Source of the DNA: Hyphomicrobiales bacterium
Lineage (GTDB): Bacteria; Pseudomonadota; Alphaproteobacteria; Rhizobiales; Beijerinckiaceae
Length of the DNA: 64,000 bases
Direction: 5' to 3'
Assembly: GCA_930633495.1 (NCBI GenBank)
Contig: CAKNFJ010000002.1
Span: 620,001 to 684,000 of the forward strand
Of this stretch, positions 27,305-35,593 are shown piece by piece. Made by a program: the position numbers and the translations under genes. The notes beneath the pieces are model-generated. The model searched no databases, was not told the DNA's origin, and saw only the letters and a program-made list of their open reading frames with translations. Positions within the stretch are counted from its first letter, which is position 1. Every line of letters starts with the position of its first letter.

Positions 27305-27340
27305 AAAACGAAAGAGCCGGCCATCGGATGATGGCCGGCT
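27305..27340 (-). terminator. hairpin with T-rich tail upstream of the NAD+ operon
   Basis: A perfect 10-bp stem (27315-27324 with 27331-27340; arms AGCCGGCCAT/ATGGCCGGCT) with a 6-base loop. Read on the minus strand it is followed by CTTTCGTTTT, so it would stop transcripts running leftward towards nadE. No gene ends just upstream of it, so it may insulate the operon or end a small RNA. The same core (CCGGCCATCGG...ATGGCCGG) recurs at 29726. Confidence 0.5.
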
Positions 27341-27703
27341 AAGTCGAGGGGAACGAAACGGGCAAGGGGAGGAACGCCCGCCTCAAGGAATACAATTGCG
27401 ATTCCTTTGGAGCCCCACAATCCTTGCCCCTGCAGATTCGGTGGATAGCGCAGTTGGCCGTGCCGGCTCGTCTGGGAGCGCTCCGACCTCGCGGCCTCCG
27501 ACCAGCCTTTCCTCGGTTCATGGCTTGAGGTCGCTTGACCGGAGTTTCATCTAATCCCTCAGACTCCGTTAATCATCTGCCGTCGAAAGCCATCCTCATC
27601 CACGGGCACGCTCAGGGAAAGCCCGAAGCCGCGATTGCCAGAGAGCGTGCGATTCTCGAATAGCCGATTGAAGAACTGTTTTTGCGTTCCTTGGAGTTAT
27701 GTC
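27341..27703. other. divergent spacer between NAD+ operon and MHYT gene
   Basis: No gene is supported here. It holds one AAGGAT motif (27420-27425, complement), AAGGAA-like variants around 27395 and 27403, and, near 27690, the GGAG ribosome-binding site of the MHYT-GGDEF-EAL gene. A 60-codon minus-strand frame (27339-27521) has no ribosome-binding site. A small RNA ending at the hairpin 27305-27340 is possible. Confidence 0.4.
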
Positions 27704-29719
27704 GTGAGCGTGATCCTGTGCATCGTCGGCGAACACAATCCATGGCTGGTCGTGCTGGCAGCACTGGTCTGCGTCTCTGGCGCGACTGTGACGTTCAGGC
27801 TCTTCGCCCAGGCCCTGGAGCGGCAAGGTCTTCAGCGCGCCGGGTGGACTTTCCTGGCCGCGATGGCGGGTGGGTCATCGGTATGGTGCACGCATTTCGT
27901 CGCGATGCTGGCCTATGACGTCGGCGCACCGGTCACGTTCGACCCCATCCTCACCATGGTCTCCCTGCTCGTGGTGATCGCCGGCATGGCCTATGGAATC
28001 TGGGTTTCGCTATTCCGCCGCATGCCGTTCGCCGCGGAGCTCGGTGGCTGCGCCGCTGGCTTCTCGATCGCTGCGATGCACTACACAGGGATGGCGGCCT
28101 ACCACGTCGATGGCATCGTAACCTGGAACCACAACTACGTTTTCGGCTCGATCACTCTGGCTGTGGTCATCTCCGCAGCGGCTTTCAACCAGGCGGTACG
28201 GCGCCGGTCGAAGTCCTCCCCGTATCTCGCCTGCGGCCTCTTTGTTCTCGCCGTCGTCTCGCTGCACTTCACCGGCATGACCGCTGTTTCGGTGACGCCG
28301 CTAGGGCTCAGCGCAGAGTCTTCACAAGAAGTCCTTGAGGCCATGGCGATTGCGGTTGCAGGCGTCGGTATGCTGATCGTCGCCGCCGGTGTCGTCAGCT
28401 ATCTCATCGATACGCAGACGACGCGCGAGGCGTTCACCAAACTTCGGCATCTCGCCCTCAACGATCCGCTCACCGGGCTGCCGAACCGTGTCGCGGGCCG
28501 CGAGCATCTGGACGCGGAACTCAAGCGCGCGAAGATCTCCGGCACTCGCGTGGCGGTGATCGGGATCGATCTGAACCGCTTCAAGGAGATCAATGATCTT
28601 CGCGGCCACAAAGCAGGCGACGAAGCCCTTCGCATCATCGGCGCGCGCCTGAGTGCCTGCACCTCGGACAACGAGTTTGTCGCCCGGCTCGGCGGGGACG
28701 AGTTTCTGGCAATCAAGGGCTATGCCGAACAGGTGCAGCTTCTCGATTTCGTCGACCGCCTGGAGAAGTCGCTGTTTGAGCCGCTACGGATCGACGACTT
28801 CGAGTCCATCGCCGGAGCGAGCTTGGGTATCGCGACCTATCCTTCGGACGGCACCAGCCAGGACGAACTGATCGTCAATGCAGATCTTGCCATGTATCGC
28901 GCGAAGGCGGACCTGACGCGCGCCGCCTGCTTCTATGAACCGCGCATGGATCAGGCGGCCCGCGAACGCCAGGCGATCTCCCAGGATCTCTCGCGAGCCA
29001 TCCAGCTCGACCAGCTCGAACTGCACTATCAGGTCCAGAAGTCGGTCGCGACCGGCGAAACCGGCGGGTATGAGGCGCTATTGCGCTGGCGTCATCCCGA
29101 AAAGGGCTTGATTTCTCCTGCTACATTCATACCGATCGCGGAGGAAACCGGTCTCATTCTCTCGATCGGTGAATGGGTGCTCCGCACCGCTTGCCGCGAC
29201 GCTGTTTCATGGGACCACCCTTACAGGGTGGCGGTCAATCTCAGCCCGGTCCAGTTCGCGCACTGCGACCTCTCTAAGCTCGTGTCCAAGGTACTGGAAG
29301 AAAGCGGTCTGGACCCGCGACGGCTGGAGCTGGAAATCACGGAATCGACGATCATCGCCGACAAGGAGCGAGCCCTCCATCTGCTACGCCAGATCAGGAA
29401 ACTCGGTGTCACGGTCGCGATCGACGACTTTGGTACGGGATATTCGTCGCTCGACACTCTGCGCACCTTCCCTTTCGACAAGATCAAGCTCGACCGATCC
29501 TTCATGAGCGAGGTCGAGGGAAGCGCACAGGCGAAGGCAATCGTCAGAGCTGTGCTCGCACTCGGGAAGAGCCTCGATATCCCGGTCCTGGCCGAAGGTG
29601 TCGAGACCCATCGTCAGCTACAGCTTTTGGAGGCCGAGGGCTGCGACGAAGCGCAAGGGTACTATCTCGGCCGGCCGGCCGCCCTCGACGCTGGCTTCCA
29701 GCCGGCTGCGGCCGCCTGA
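27704..29719 (+). CDS. MHYT-GGDEF-EAL cyclic-di-GMP protein
   Basis: A 671-residue membrane protein. GTG 27704 has GGAG 8 bases upstream and gives the typical MHYT start (SVILCIVGEHNPWLVVLAAL); an upstream TTG would add 23 residues. The first 240 residues form a seven-helix MHYT sensor with repeated motifs (CTHFVAMLAYD, AAMHYTGMAAYHVD, LHFTGMTAV), proposed in the family to bind metal or gas. Then GGDEF (DPLTGLPNR, RLGGDEFLAI) and EAL (GYEALLRW, LEITESTII, IDDFGTGYSS, KLDRSF). Both catalytic motifs look intact, so it may make, break or sense c-di-GMP. Followed by a hairpin terminator. Confidence 0.92.
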   Translation: MSVILCIVGEHNPWLVVLAALVCVSGATVTFRLFAQALERQGLQRAGWTFLAAMAGGSSVWCTHFVAMLAYDVGAPVTFDPILTMVSLLVVIAGMAYGIWVSLFRRMPFAAELGGCAAGFSIAAMHYTGMAAYHVDGIVTWNHNYVFGSITLAVVISAAAFNQAVRRRSKSSPYLACGLFVLAVVSLHFTGMTAVSVTPLGLSAESSQEVLEAMAIAVAGVGMLIVAAGVVSYLIDTQTTREAFTKLRHLALNDPLTGLPNRVAGREHLDAELKRAKISGTRVAVIGIDLNRFKEINDLRGHKAGDEALRIIGARLSACTSDNEFVARLGGDEFLAIKGYAEQVQLLDFVDRLEKSLFEPLRIDDFESIAGASLGIATYPSDGTSQDELIVNADLAMYRAKADLTRAACFYEPRMDQAARERQAISQDLSRAIQLDQLELHYQVQKSVATGETGGYEALLRWRHPEKGLISPATFIPIAEETGLILSIGEWVLRTACRDAVSWDHPYRVAVNLSPVQFAHCDLSKLVSKVLEESGLDPRRLELEITESTIIADKERALHLLRQIRKLGVTVAIDDFGTGYSSLDTLRTFPFDKIKLDRSFMSEVEGSAQAKAIVRAVLALGKSLDIPVLAEGVETHRQLQLLEAEGCDEAQGYYLGRPAALDAGFQPAAAA

Positions 29720-29725
29720 GTTGAA

Positions 29726-29753
29726 GGCCCGGCCATCGGCCAATGGCCGGGCC
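29726..29753. terminator. hairpin between convergent genes
   Basis: An 11-bp perfect stem (29726-29736 with 29743-29753, GGCCCGGCCAT/ATGGCCGGGCC) with a 6-base loop lies 7 bases after the MHYT gene stop. There is no T-run on either side, so termination strength is uncertain. It sits between convergent transcripts and could serve both. Its core is shared with the hairpin at 27305-27340 on the other side of the gene. Confidence 0.55.
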
Positions 29754-29788
29754 TGCCTGCGGAGCAGACGAAGGCGACCGCCGTCGCA

Positions 29789-30193
29789 TCAAGGACCTCC
29801 AGGCCGGCGAGCGAGCGCTTCACCCAACCTCTCCTCCCGCCCGGCCTTGTAAGCCTTCTCGATGCGGCCGCAGATTTCCTCCAGCACGAACAGGCGTGTG
29901 TCGGATCGCAGCCTGAAGGCCTCCCGATAGACCTCGAGGCTCTGCGAGACCCGCTCCAGATAAGCGGAGGGGCCGGGCGCAGCCTCCATCTCCTGCGCTA
30001 CGTCGACGCCTTCGTCGGCGATCAGACCGTCCATCTCAGCCCATCCAGATGCCTGCGCCAGCGTGACCAGCCTTGTTCCCTCGGCGCGGCTGATGGGCTC
30101 CGAGAGCTCCACCATGACGTGCAGCCGCTCGAAATCGAGCATTTCGAGCCGTTCATCGGCGACGGCCCAGTGCGTATGATGACGTGACAGCAT
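29789..30193 (-). CDS. unknown small protein
   Basis: A 134-residue protein. ATG 30193 has AAGGAG 7 bases upstream and starts MLSRHHTHWAVADERLEM; the next upstream start is unsupported. The product is helical and charged, ending in EKAYKAGREERLGEALARRPGGP. No domain recognised. It is divergent from the gene at 30306 and convergent with the MHYT gene. Confidence 0.65.
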   Translation of the reverse strand: MLSRHHTHWAVADERLEMLDFERLHVMVELSEPISRAEGTRLVTLAQASGWAEMDGLIADEGVDVAQEMEAAPGPSAYLERVSQSLEVYREAFRLRSDTRLFVLEEICGRIEKAYKAGREERLGEALARRPGGP

Positions 30194-30305
30194 CCCGATC
30201 TCCTTCCCGCACAGGCTATCCACGCTCGACGCAACCCAGAACTGGCTACCGGTTTACTGACCTGGTCGGCCTGCGCTAAAACCCCGGCGGTTAGTGAGGT
30301 GGTCA

Positions 30306-31340
30306 ATGCTCGTCGACATGCTGCGTGAGCAGCAGCTGGATTTCACCTATGAGGATGGCTACCGGGCCCAGGAGGCTTTCGAACCGGTCAAGGCCCGCCT
30401 GGAAAAGGCCTTCGTCTACGTTCTCGACAGCAATGCAATGGCGCTCGCCGCGAATGTCGCGCTCAGCAAGCCTTCGTCGCTCCTGTCTGCGCTCCCCTTC
30501 GCCAAACTCCCGTTTCCGCGGGTCTTCATCGAATTCTCGAACGAGGATCTGAAGCGCTCGATGGCGGGCCTAGGCTCGACCAACATCCGTCCGCCTCACA
30601 CCGCTACGAGGCTCATTCGAAGCGGCTTCCTGATTGAGGACCTCGGCGACCACCTGCTCGTCGACTACATCATGGCGCAGCAATACGAGGAGAAGACGGT
30701 GGTCGAGCTCTCGCCGGCGCAAGGCGTCTTCGACCTTGCCGACGTCGAGCTCCCGGACGGCAGCGCGCCCAATCCCTTTTCGTCCGAGCGCCCCGAGGCG
30801 ATCAGCGGCAAAATGCAGGAACACCTGTCATTGATCGCAAAGAGCCCGCTGGAAGGGCGGTGCTACCATAATCTGCAGGTGCGCTTCCGATGGCGGCCTC
30901 ACCCCGATCTCGCGCGGATGAGCTTGAGCCAGAAGAGGATGATGGGCTCCGATCAGGTCGAGGCGATCCGGGAACGCCAGGCTGCGGAGGCTCGACGGCT
31001 CTTCAACCTCGCCATTCTGCCCACGCTCATCCTCCTGAACTGCCGCAACGCCGTCGAAGTGAATCGTGTCGACGCACCCGAGAAGCTGAACAAGCAGCGC
31101 GCCAAGAAGAACAAACCGCCGCTCTCCGGCTACAACGAAATCCGGATCAAACTGAATGCTGCGCGACAGCGGATGGCCTCTAGGCCAGGCGGATCTGTTC
31201 GGGAAATGACCGCCGCGTACGTTACGGGCCATTTCAAGGTCCGCCGTAGCGGCATTTTCTGGTGGTCTCCGCATGTAAGAATGGGTTCGCTGCCGGCCGA
31301 CATGAGCTTGCCTCCGAAGATTCGGAAAGTGACTGCCTAG
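30306..31340 (+). CDS. phage-associated-type unknown protein
   Basis: A 344-residue protein. ATG 30306 follows GAGG at about 7 bases. The C-terminus, GHFKVRRSGIFWWSPHVRMG, together with KLNKQRAKKNKPPLSGYNEIRIKL, is a pattern I associate with uncharacterised proteins of tailed phages and prophages (GHFKVRKTGIFWWSPH). The N-terminal 200 residues are unrecognised. It may be a phage-derived gene fixed on this replicon. Not linked to other phage structural genes here. Confidence 0.72.
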   Translation: MLVDMLREQQLDFTYEDGYRAQEAFEPVKARLEKAFVYVLDSNAMALAANVALSKPSSLLSALPFAKLPFPRVFIEFSNEDLKRSMAGLGSTNIRPPHTATRLIRSGFLIEDLGDHLLVDYIMAQQYEEKTVVELSPAQGVFDLADVELPDGSAPNPFSSERPEAISGKMQEHLSLIAKSPLEGRCYHNLQVRFRWRPHPDLARMSLSQKRMMGSDQVEAIRERQAAEARRLFNLAILPTLILLNCRNAVEVNRVDAPEKLNKQRAKKNKPPLSGYNEIRIKLNAARQRMASRPGGSVREMTAAYVTGHFKVRRSGIFWWSPHVRMGSLPADMSLPPKIRKVTA

Positions 31341-31396
31341 GCCGGTCCACGAAAGGACTTGGCTGTCAATTCTTGATGGTTTGCGCCCGCGTGTTA

Positions 31397-31421
31397 CTCC
31401 TCGAAGGCCTTCTTCGAGGAG
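31397..31421 (+). promoter_or_regulatory. hairpin covering the ribosome-binding site of the rpfF-like gene
   Basis: A perfect 9-bp stem (31397-31405, CTCCTCGAA, with 31413-31421, TTCGAGGAG) and a 7-base loop (GGCCTTC). The 3' arm contains the GAGGAG Shine-Dalgarno, 6 bases before the GTG start at 31428. In the mRNA the site would be hidden in the stem unless opened. No T-run follows, so it is not a typical terminator. A translational switch (thermosensor-like or factor-controlled) is inferred. Confidence 0.5.
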
Positions 31422-31427
31422 AGATTC

Positions 31428-32315
31428 GTGGAATTCCGCGTCGACTATGAGACCAACCGGGCGGAAGACTTTCCGAACTGGTCCTTCAAGCTCATGACCT
31501 CCGAGTTTATCCCGGAGTCCAAGGCGCTGATCGTCCGCTGGCGGGCGGACAGCGTCCCGAGCTTCACGCCCGGGATCATGAACGACCTCCTCTGCCTGGG
31601 GGATTCCGTGCGCGCGCTCTATGCAGCCGGCCTCGGCGACCAACTCCGATACGTCGCAATTGGCTCGTCCATCCCCGGCATGTTCAACATGGGCGGGGAT
31701 CTCGGCTATTTCTCCGACGCCATCGCCAGCCAGGACCGCAAGGTCCTGTTCGATTATGCCCGATGGGCGATCAAGATCATCCACGATGTCTGGGCCGGAT
31801 TCGGTCATCCGGTCATTACCTTCGCTCTGGTGGAGGGCGACGCGCTCGGCGGTGGCTTCGAAGCAGCGCTCGCCCACAACTTTCTTCTGGCCGAGAAAGG
31901 GGTGCGTCTCGGTCTGCCGGAGATCACCTTCAACCTGTTCCCGGGCATGGGAGGCACGACATTTTTGAGCCGTCGATTGGGCTCCTCAGAGGCCGAAGAA
32001 ATCCTCTTCCACGGCCGCCCGTACACGGCCGAGGAGATGTTCGAACGCGGTGTCGTCGACTACCTCGCCGAGAGGGGTGCGGGCACCGCTAAGCTTCTCG
32101 AAATTCTCGGTAATTCTGAGACATCAACCGCGATCTATCGGACGCTTTTGAAAGACCGCGACGATCGTCAGGAGCGGTGGCAGATCACCTATGACGAGCT
32201 GCGCCGCGTCGTCGATATCTGGGCTGAAGGATGCTTCGGCGCGAGGGATGTCGATGTGCGCCACATGCGAAGGATTGTTTCCACGCAGGTCAGGAAACTC
32301 GCCGTCGATCCTTAG
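31428..32315 (+). CDS. RpfF-like crotonase, probable diffusible-signal-factor synthase
   Basis: A 295-residue crotonase-fold enzyme of the RpfF (DSF synthase) group, which makes cis-2-unsaturated fatty-acid signals from acyl-ACP. Visible: IPGMFNMGGDLGYF, YARWAIKIIHD, ALVEGDALGGGFEAALA with Glu145, and GLPEITFNLFPGMG with Glu165, exactly 20 residues apart as Glu141 and Glu161 of Xanthomonas RpfF. The length matches the family. Start GTG 31428, whose ribosome-binding site is in a hairpin. The following gene is a PAS-GGDEF-EAL protein, the domain set of the DSF receptor RpfR. Confidence 0.85.
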   Translation: MEFRVDYETNRAEDFPNWSFKLMTSEFIPESKALIVRWRADSVPSFTPGIMNDLLCLGDSVRALYAAGLGDQLRYVAIGSSIPGMFNMGGDLGYFSDAIASQDRKVLFDYARWAIKIIHDVWAGFGHPVITFALVEGDALGGGFEAALAHNFLLAEKGVRLGLPEITFNLFPGMGGTTFLSRRLGSSEAEEILFHGRPYTAEEMFERGVVDYLAERGAGTAKLLEILGNSETSTAIYRTLLKDRDDRQERWQITYDELRRVVDIWAEGCFGARDVDVRHMRRIVSTQVRKLAVDP

Positions 32316-32385
32316 AATTTGAAACTCGATCCTTTACCCTTTTGAAGGAATTTGTGCGACGAAGGACTTCTACATGTGAGGTCCT

Positions 32386-34719
32386 ATGTCGGCTTTCAGT
32401 TTGAACCTGTTTGTCCGGGCCGCCCGTCGAGAGAAGCTCCCGCAGGCGGTCTATGCCCAGCTCATCGATGCGCTGTACGGCACCTATGCGAGCTTCGTCG
32501 CCGGGATGGTCTGCGGCAGCGCCGTCGGCCTGGTGTCCTGGCTCCGCTCCGGCGACCCGATCTTTCTTTGGGCAACCGCCGCGATCTTCGGGACCTGCGC
32601 GTTCCGGACGGTCATCCTGTTCTGGTACCGGTCGCAACCGCGTGGCGATGATATGCGCCTCCGCGAGATCGCGGCCTGGGAACTGCGCTACGCGGCCGGC
32701 GCGTGGACGTTCATGCTTGCGCTCGGTGTCACGAGCGCCCTCGGCGTCTACGAAGGGAACGACCTGATCACGCTCCTCTACGGCAGTGTGGTGGCCGTCG
32801 GCTGCGCCGGCGCCATCGCCGGCCGCAACAGCGCGCGTCCCTTGATCGTGAGCGGACAGGTGCTGCTCTGCTGCGGCCCGCTGGCAATTTCATTGCTGAG
32901 CAGCGGCGAGCCCTATTTGCTCGGCGTGTCCGGCATGATCCTCCTCTTCTTCGCTGCAGTCTCGTCGACCACGAAGACCCTCTATGCAGGCCTCCGCAGG
33001 GCCCTCGTTCAGACGCAGGCTGTTCAGAAGCTCGCAGCGCTCCACAAGCGCGAGAAGACGCGCTTCGACGATGCATTGAACACCATGAAGGGCGGCCTGT
33101 GCATGTTCGACGTCTCGGGCCGCGTCGTCGTCATCAATGCCGGCCTGCGCTGCTATTTCCCAACGATGAACCTTGCCAGCGGAGCGACCATCGGCGGCTT
33201 TGTGGAGGCCATCGGCGGGGCGACGCAGGCAAGCACCGAAGATCTCCGTCGCTTCGGCCTGGAGCTACGCGATCGCCTCGAAGGCGGCCGCCAGACGCCG
33301 GTCGAGCTTCTGACTGCAGATGGCAGCATCTTCGAGTTCCGCGTCTCTCTGCGCGCCGAAGGCGGTGCTGTGGTCGTGGTGGACGACATTTCCGAGCGGC
33401 GCGCGGCCGAGCGGGAGATCAAGCACCTCGCCCACTACTGCTCGCTGACAGGCCTTCCCAACCGCTTCCGCTTCCGCGACGAGATCCAGCGGGTTCTCTC
33501 GAACGCGAGCAAGGGTCTCGGCGGGGACGTGGCCGTGCTCTATGTCGACCTGGACGGCTTCAAGGAGATCAACGACAGCCTCGGTCATCCGATGGGCGAC
33601 AAGCTGCTGATCGAGGTAGCGAAGCGCCTGCACGAAGCTGCACATGGCGACATGGTGGCGCGCTTCGGCGGTGACGAGTTCGTCGTGCTGAAGACCAAGA
33701 GCGGAAGCTCGCCGGAGCAGCTGGCGAAGCGCCTGATCGACGCCATCAGCGAGTCCTATGCGATCGACGGTCATCACCTTGTCGTCGGCGCCAGCATCGG
33801 CATCGCGTCCTGGCCTGGAGACGGCGAAACGGCTGACGATCTGATCCGCAGCTCGGACATGGCGCTGTACCATGCCAAGAACGCCGGACGCGGCCAGTAT
33901 GCTCGTTTCGAGCCGCAAATGGATGCCGATGCCCAGCGCCGCCGAGAGATCGAGATGGACCTGCGGGTCGCCGTCGCGTCTGGAGCCTTCGAGCTGCACT
34001 ACCAACCCCTCGTGGATGCCTCCAGCGGGCGTATCCTCGCCTGCGAGGCGCTTCTGCGCTGGCGGCATCCGGACAAGGGCCTGATATCTCCGGCTCAGTT
34101 CATCCCGATCGCCGAGGATACCGGCCTGATCGTCGCTATCGGCGAATGGGTGCTGGCCAAAGCCTGCAAGGATGCGATGAGCTGGCCTCAGGGCACACGA
34201 GTGGCCGTCAACCTCTCACCAATCCAGTTCAAGCGCGGCGATGTGGTCGGCGCTGTCCTCAGCGCGCTGCGGACTTCTGGCCTACCGCCCGAGCGTCTTG
34301 AGTGCGAGATCACCGAGTCTCTGATGATGAGCGATACGCCGGCGACCCGCGAAGCTATTTCCAGCCTATGCGCGATGGGCGTGCGCCTGGCTCTCGACGA
34401 TTTCGGGACCGGCCACAGCTCGCTCTCGCGGCTCCACGGCATCCCTTTCCACAAGCTCAAGATCGACAAGTCCTTCGTCGACAAGCTTGGCCAGACTCCG
34501 GAGTCGATGGCGATCGTGAAGGCGATCGTTTCGCTAGCCAGGGAGCTCGGAAAGACCGTCGTGGCCGAGGGTGTCGAGACCCGGGTTCAGATGGATATCC
34601 TGCAGAAGCTCCATGTCACCGAGCTGCAGGGCTACTTCTTCTCGAAGCCCGTCCCAATCGCCGACCTCCATGAGAAGTTGGCCGAGCCTCGGGTGATCAA
34701 GCTCGGCCAAGCTGCCTGA
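32386..34719 (+). CDS. membrane PAS-GGDEF-EAL cyclic-di-GMP protein
   Basis: A 777-residue protein. Residues about 30-220 form a multi-helix membrane domain (MASE-like). A PAS-like segment follows around 230-340 (FDDALNTMKGGLCMFDVSGRVVVINAGL). Then GGDEF (SLTGLPNRFRF, VARFGGDEFVVL) and EAL (CEALLRWRHPDKG, CEITESLMM, LALDDFGTGHSS, KLKIDKSF). Signature residues intact. It lies 70 bases downstream of the rpfF-like gene on the same strand, the gene order known for rpfF-rpfR in Burkholderia and enterobacteria, but the N-terminal membrane domain replaces the RpfF-interacting region. It may be the receptor that turns the fatty-acid signal into a c-di-GMP change; inference. Confidence 0.9.
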   Translation: MSAFSLNLFVRAARREKLPQAVYAQLIDALYGTYASFVAGMVCGSAVGLVSWLRSGDPIFLWATAAIFGTCAFRTVILFWYRSQPRGDDMRLREIAAWELRYAAGAWTFMLALGVTSALGVYEGNDLITLLYGSVVAVGCAGAIAGRNSARPLIVSGQVLLCCGPLAISLLSSGEPYLLGVSGMILLFFAAVSSTTKTLYAGLRRALVQTQAVQKLAALHKREKTRFDDALNTMKGGLCMFDVSGRVVVINAGLRCYFPTMNLASGATIGGFVEAIGGATQASTEDLRRFGLELRDRLEGGRQTPVELLTADGSIFEFRVSLRAEGGAVVVVDDISERRAAEREIKHLAHYCSLTGLPNRFRFRDEIQRVLSNASKGLGGDVAVLYVDLDGFKEINDSLGHPMGDKLLIEVAKRLHEAAHGDMVARFGGDEFVVLKTKSGSSPEQLAKRLIDAISESYAIDGHHLVVGASIGIASWPGDGETADDLIRSSDMALYHAKNAGRGQYARFEPQMDADAQRRREIEMDLRVAVASGAFELHYQPLVDASSGRILACEALLRWRHPDKGLISPAQFIPIAEDTGLIVAIGEWVLAKACKDAMSWPQGTRVAVNLSPIQFKRGDVVGAVLSALRTSGLPPERLECEITESLMMSDTPATREAISSLCAMGVRLALDDFGTGHSSLSRLHGIPFHKLKIDKSFVDKLGQTPESMAIVKAIVSLARELGKTVVAEGVETRVQMDILQKLHVTELQGYFFSKPVPIADLHEKLAEPRVIKLGQAA

Positions 34720-34722
34720 CGT

Positions 34723-35430
34723 TCACTGCGTCAGCGCACTCCAGCGCACCGGGTTCACCACCCGCTGCGCCCGATAGATCAGATAGGCCGCGTTATGCTT
34801 GCGGCCTGTCATGTGCATCCAGTGCCGCGCCTTGGCCAGCGTATCTCCCGGCGCGTGAACCTCCGCTACGAGGCGCTCGGAAACTAGATCAGACGCAGCG
34901 TACGAAGGGCCGCGCTCTATGAGCGCCAAGGCCCGATCCTCACGCATCTTCCCCGCCAGGAGCCGGCCAGCGACGCCATCGAGGCTCCGCGGCAGGGTGA
35001 AGCGAGCCGTGGCCGAGGCGATGATCGCGTTGCTCGCCAGCGCGATTTCCAGATCCGACCCGGACAAATCTCCTCGCGCGACAGCAAGCGAGATTACCGG
35101 CGCGCGCAGGATCAGGTTCGCGTAGGCGTAGAGCAGCTGGTCGAAATGGCTCGGCCGCGCCGGTTCCTTGGCTCGCTCATGTGCCAGGTCGAAAACGATG
35201 TAGCGCAGCCGACCGTCCCACACCCAGCCTTCAGCCTGCTCCATCGCGTCGAGCGCGGCGAGGCAGTCATCGTCGTCGAAACCGGCGAAGCCCTTGGCGA
35301 TGATGAGCGCGCCAGCCTCTTCGTCGAAAAGAACGGTGGCTTTGCGGCCGGAAGCCACAGAAACGAGAGACGGCTTCCGCGTCCCGATGAAAGGACCGCG
35401 ATCGTTCATTCCTTCAAAGGCGTGGCTCAT
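34723..35430 (-). CDS. degenerate crotonase-like protein
   Basis: A 235-residue protein with AGGAGAG 8 bases before its ATG at 35430. The middle has crotonase hallmarks, ISLAVARGDLSGSDLEIALASNAIIASATARFTLP. The first acidic residue aligned to the RpfF Glu is retained (Glu128), but the second position (20 residues on) is Arg148 instead of Glu. It is therefore likely inactive as a hydratase, or has a different activity. Convergent with the GGDEF-EAL gene, next to the rpfF-like gene, so a regulatory role in the same system is conceivable. Confidence 0.65.
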   Translation of the reverse strand: MSHAFEGMNDRGPFIGTRKPSLVSVASGRKATVLFDEEAGALIIAKGFAGFDDDDCLAALDAMEQAEGWVWDGRLRYIVFDLAHERAKEPARPSHFDQLLYAYANLILRAPVISLAVARGDLSGSDLEIALASNAIIASATARFTLPRSLDGVAGRLLAGKMREDRALALIERGPSYAASDLVSERLVAEVHAPGDTLAKARHWMHMTGRKHNAAYLIYRAQRVVNPVRWSALTQ

Positions 35431-35593
35431 AACCGGTCTCTCCTGATCGTTAAGGAAAGGTTAACCGGACTATCCAGAACCTGACAATGGCCAATCCTGC
35501 GAGTCCTTCATCCACCGCGCGCGCGTCCGCCCATCTTGAACGGCAAGAGCGACCTCGTAGAGTAGGCGCCCTTCGGTTCTGTGGTGGTGCTAG

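Noticed and set aside
27339..27521. 60-codon minus-strand frame in the divergent spacer
   Set aside because: No ribosome-binding site; ends inside the hairpin; composition not protein-like.
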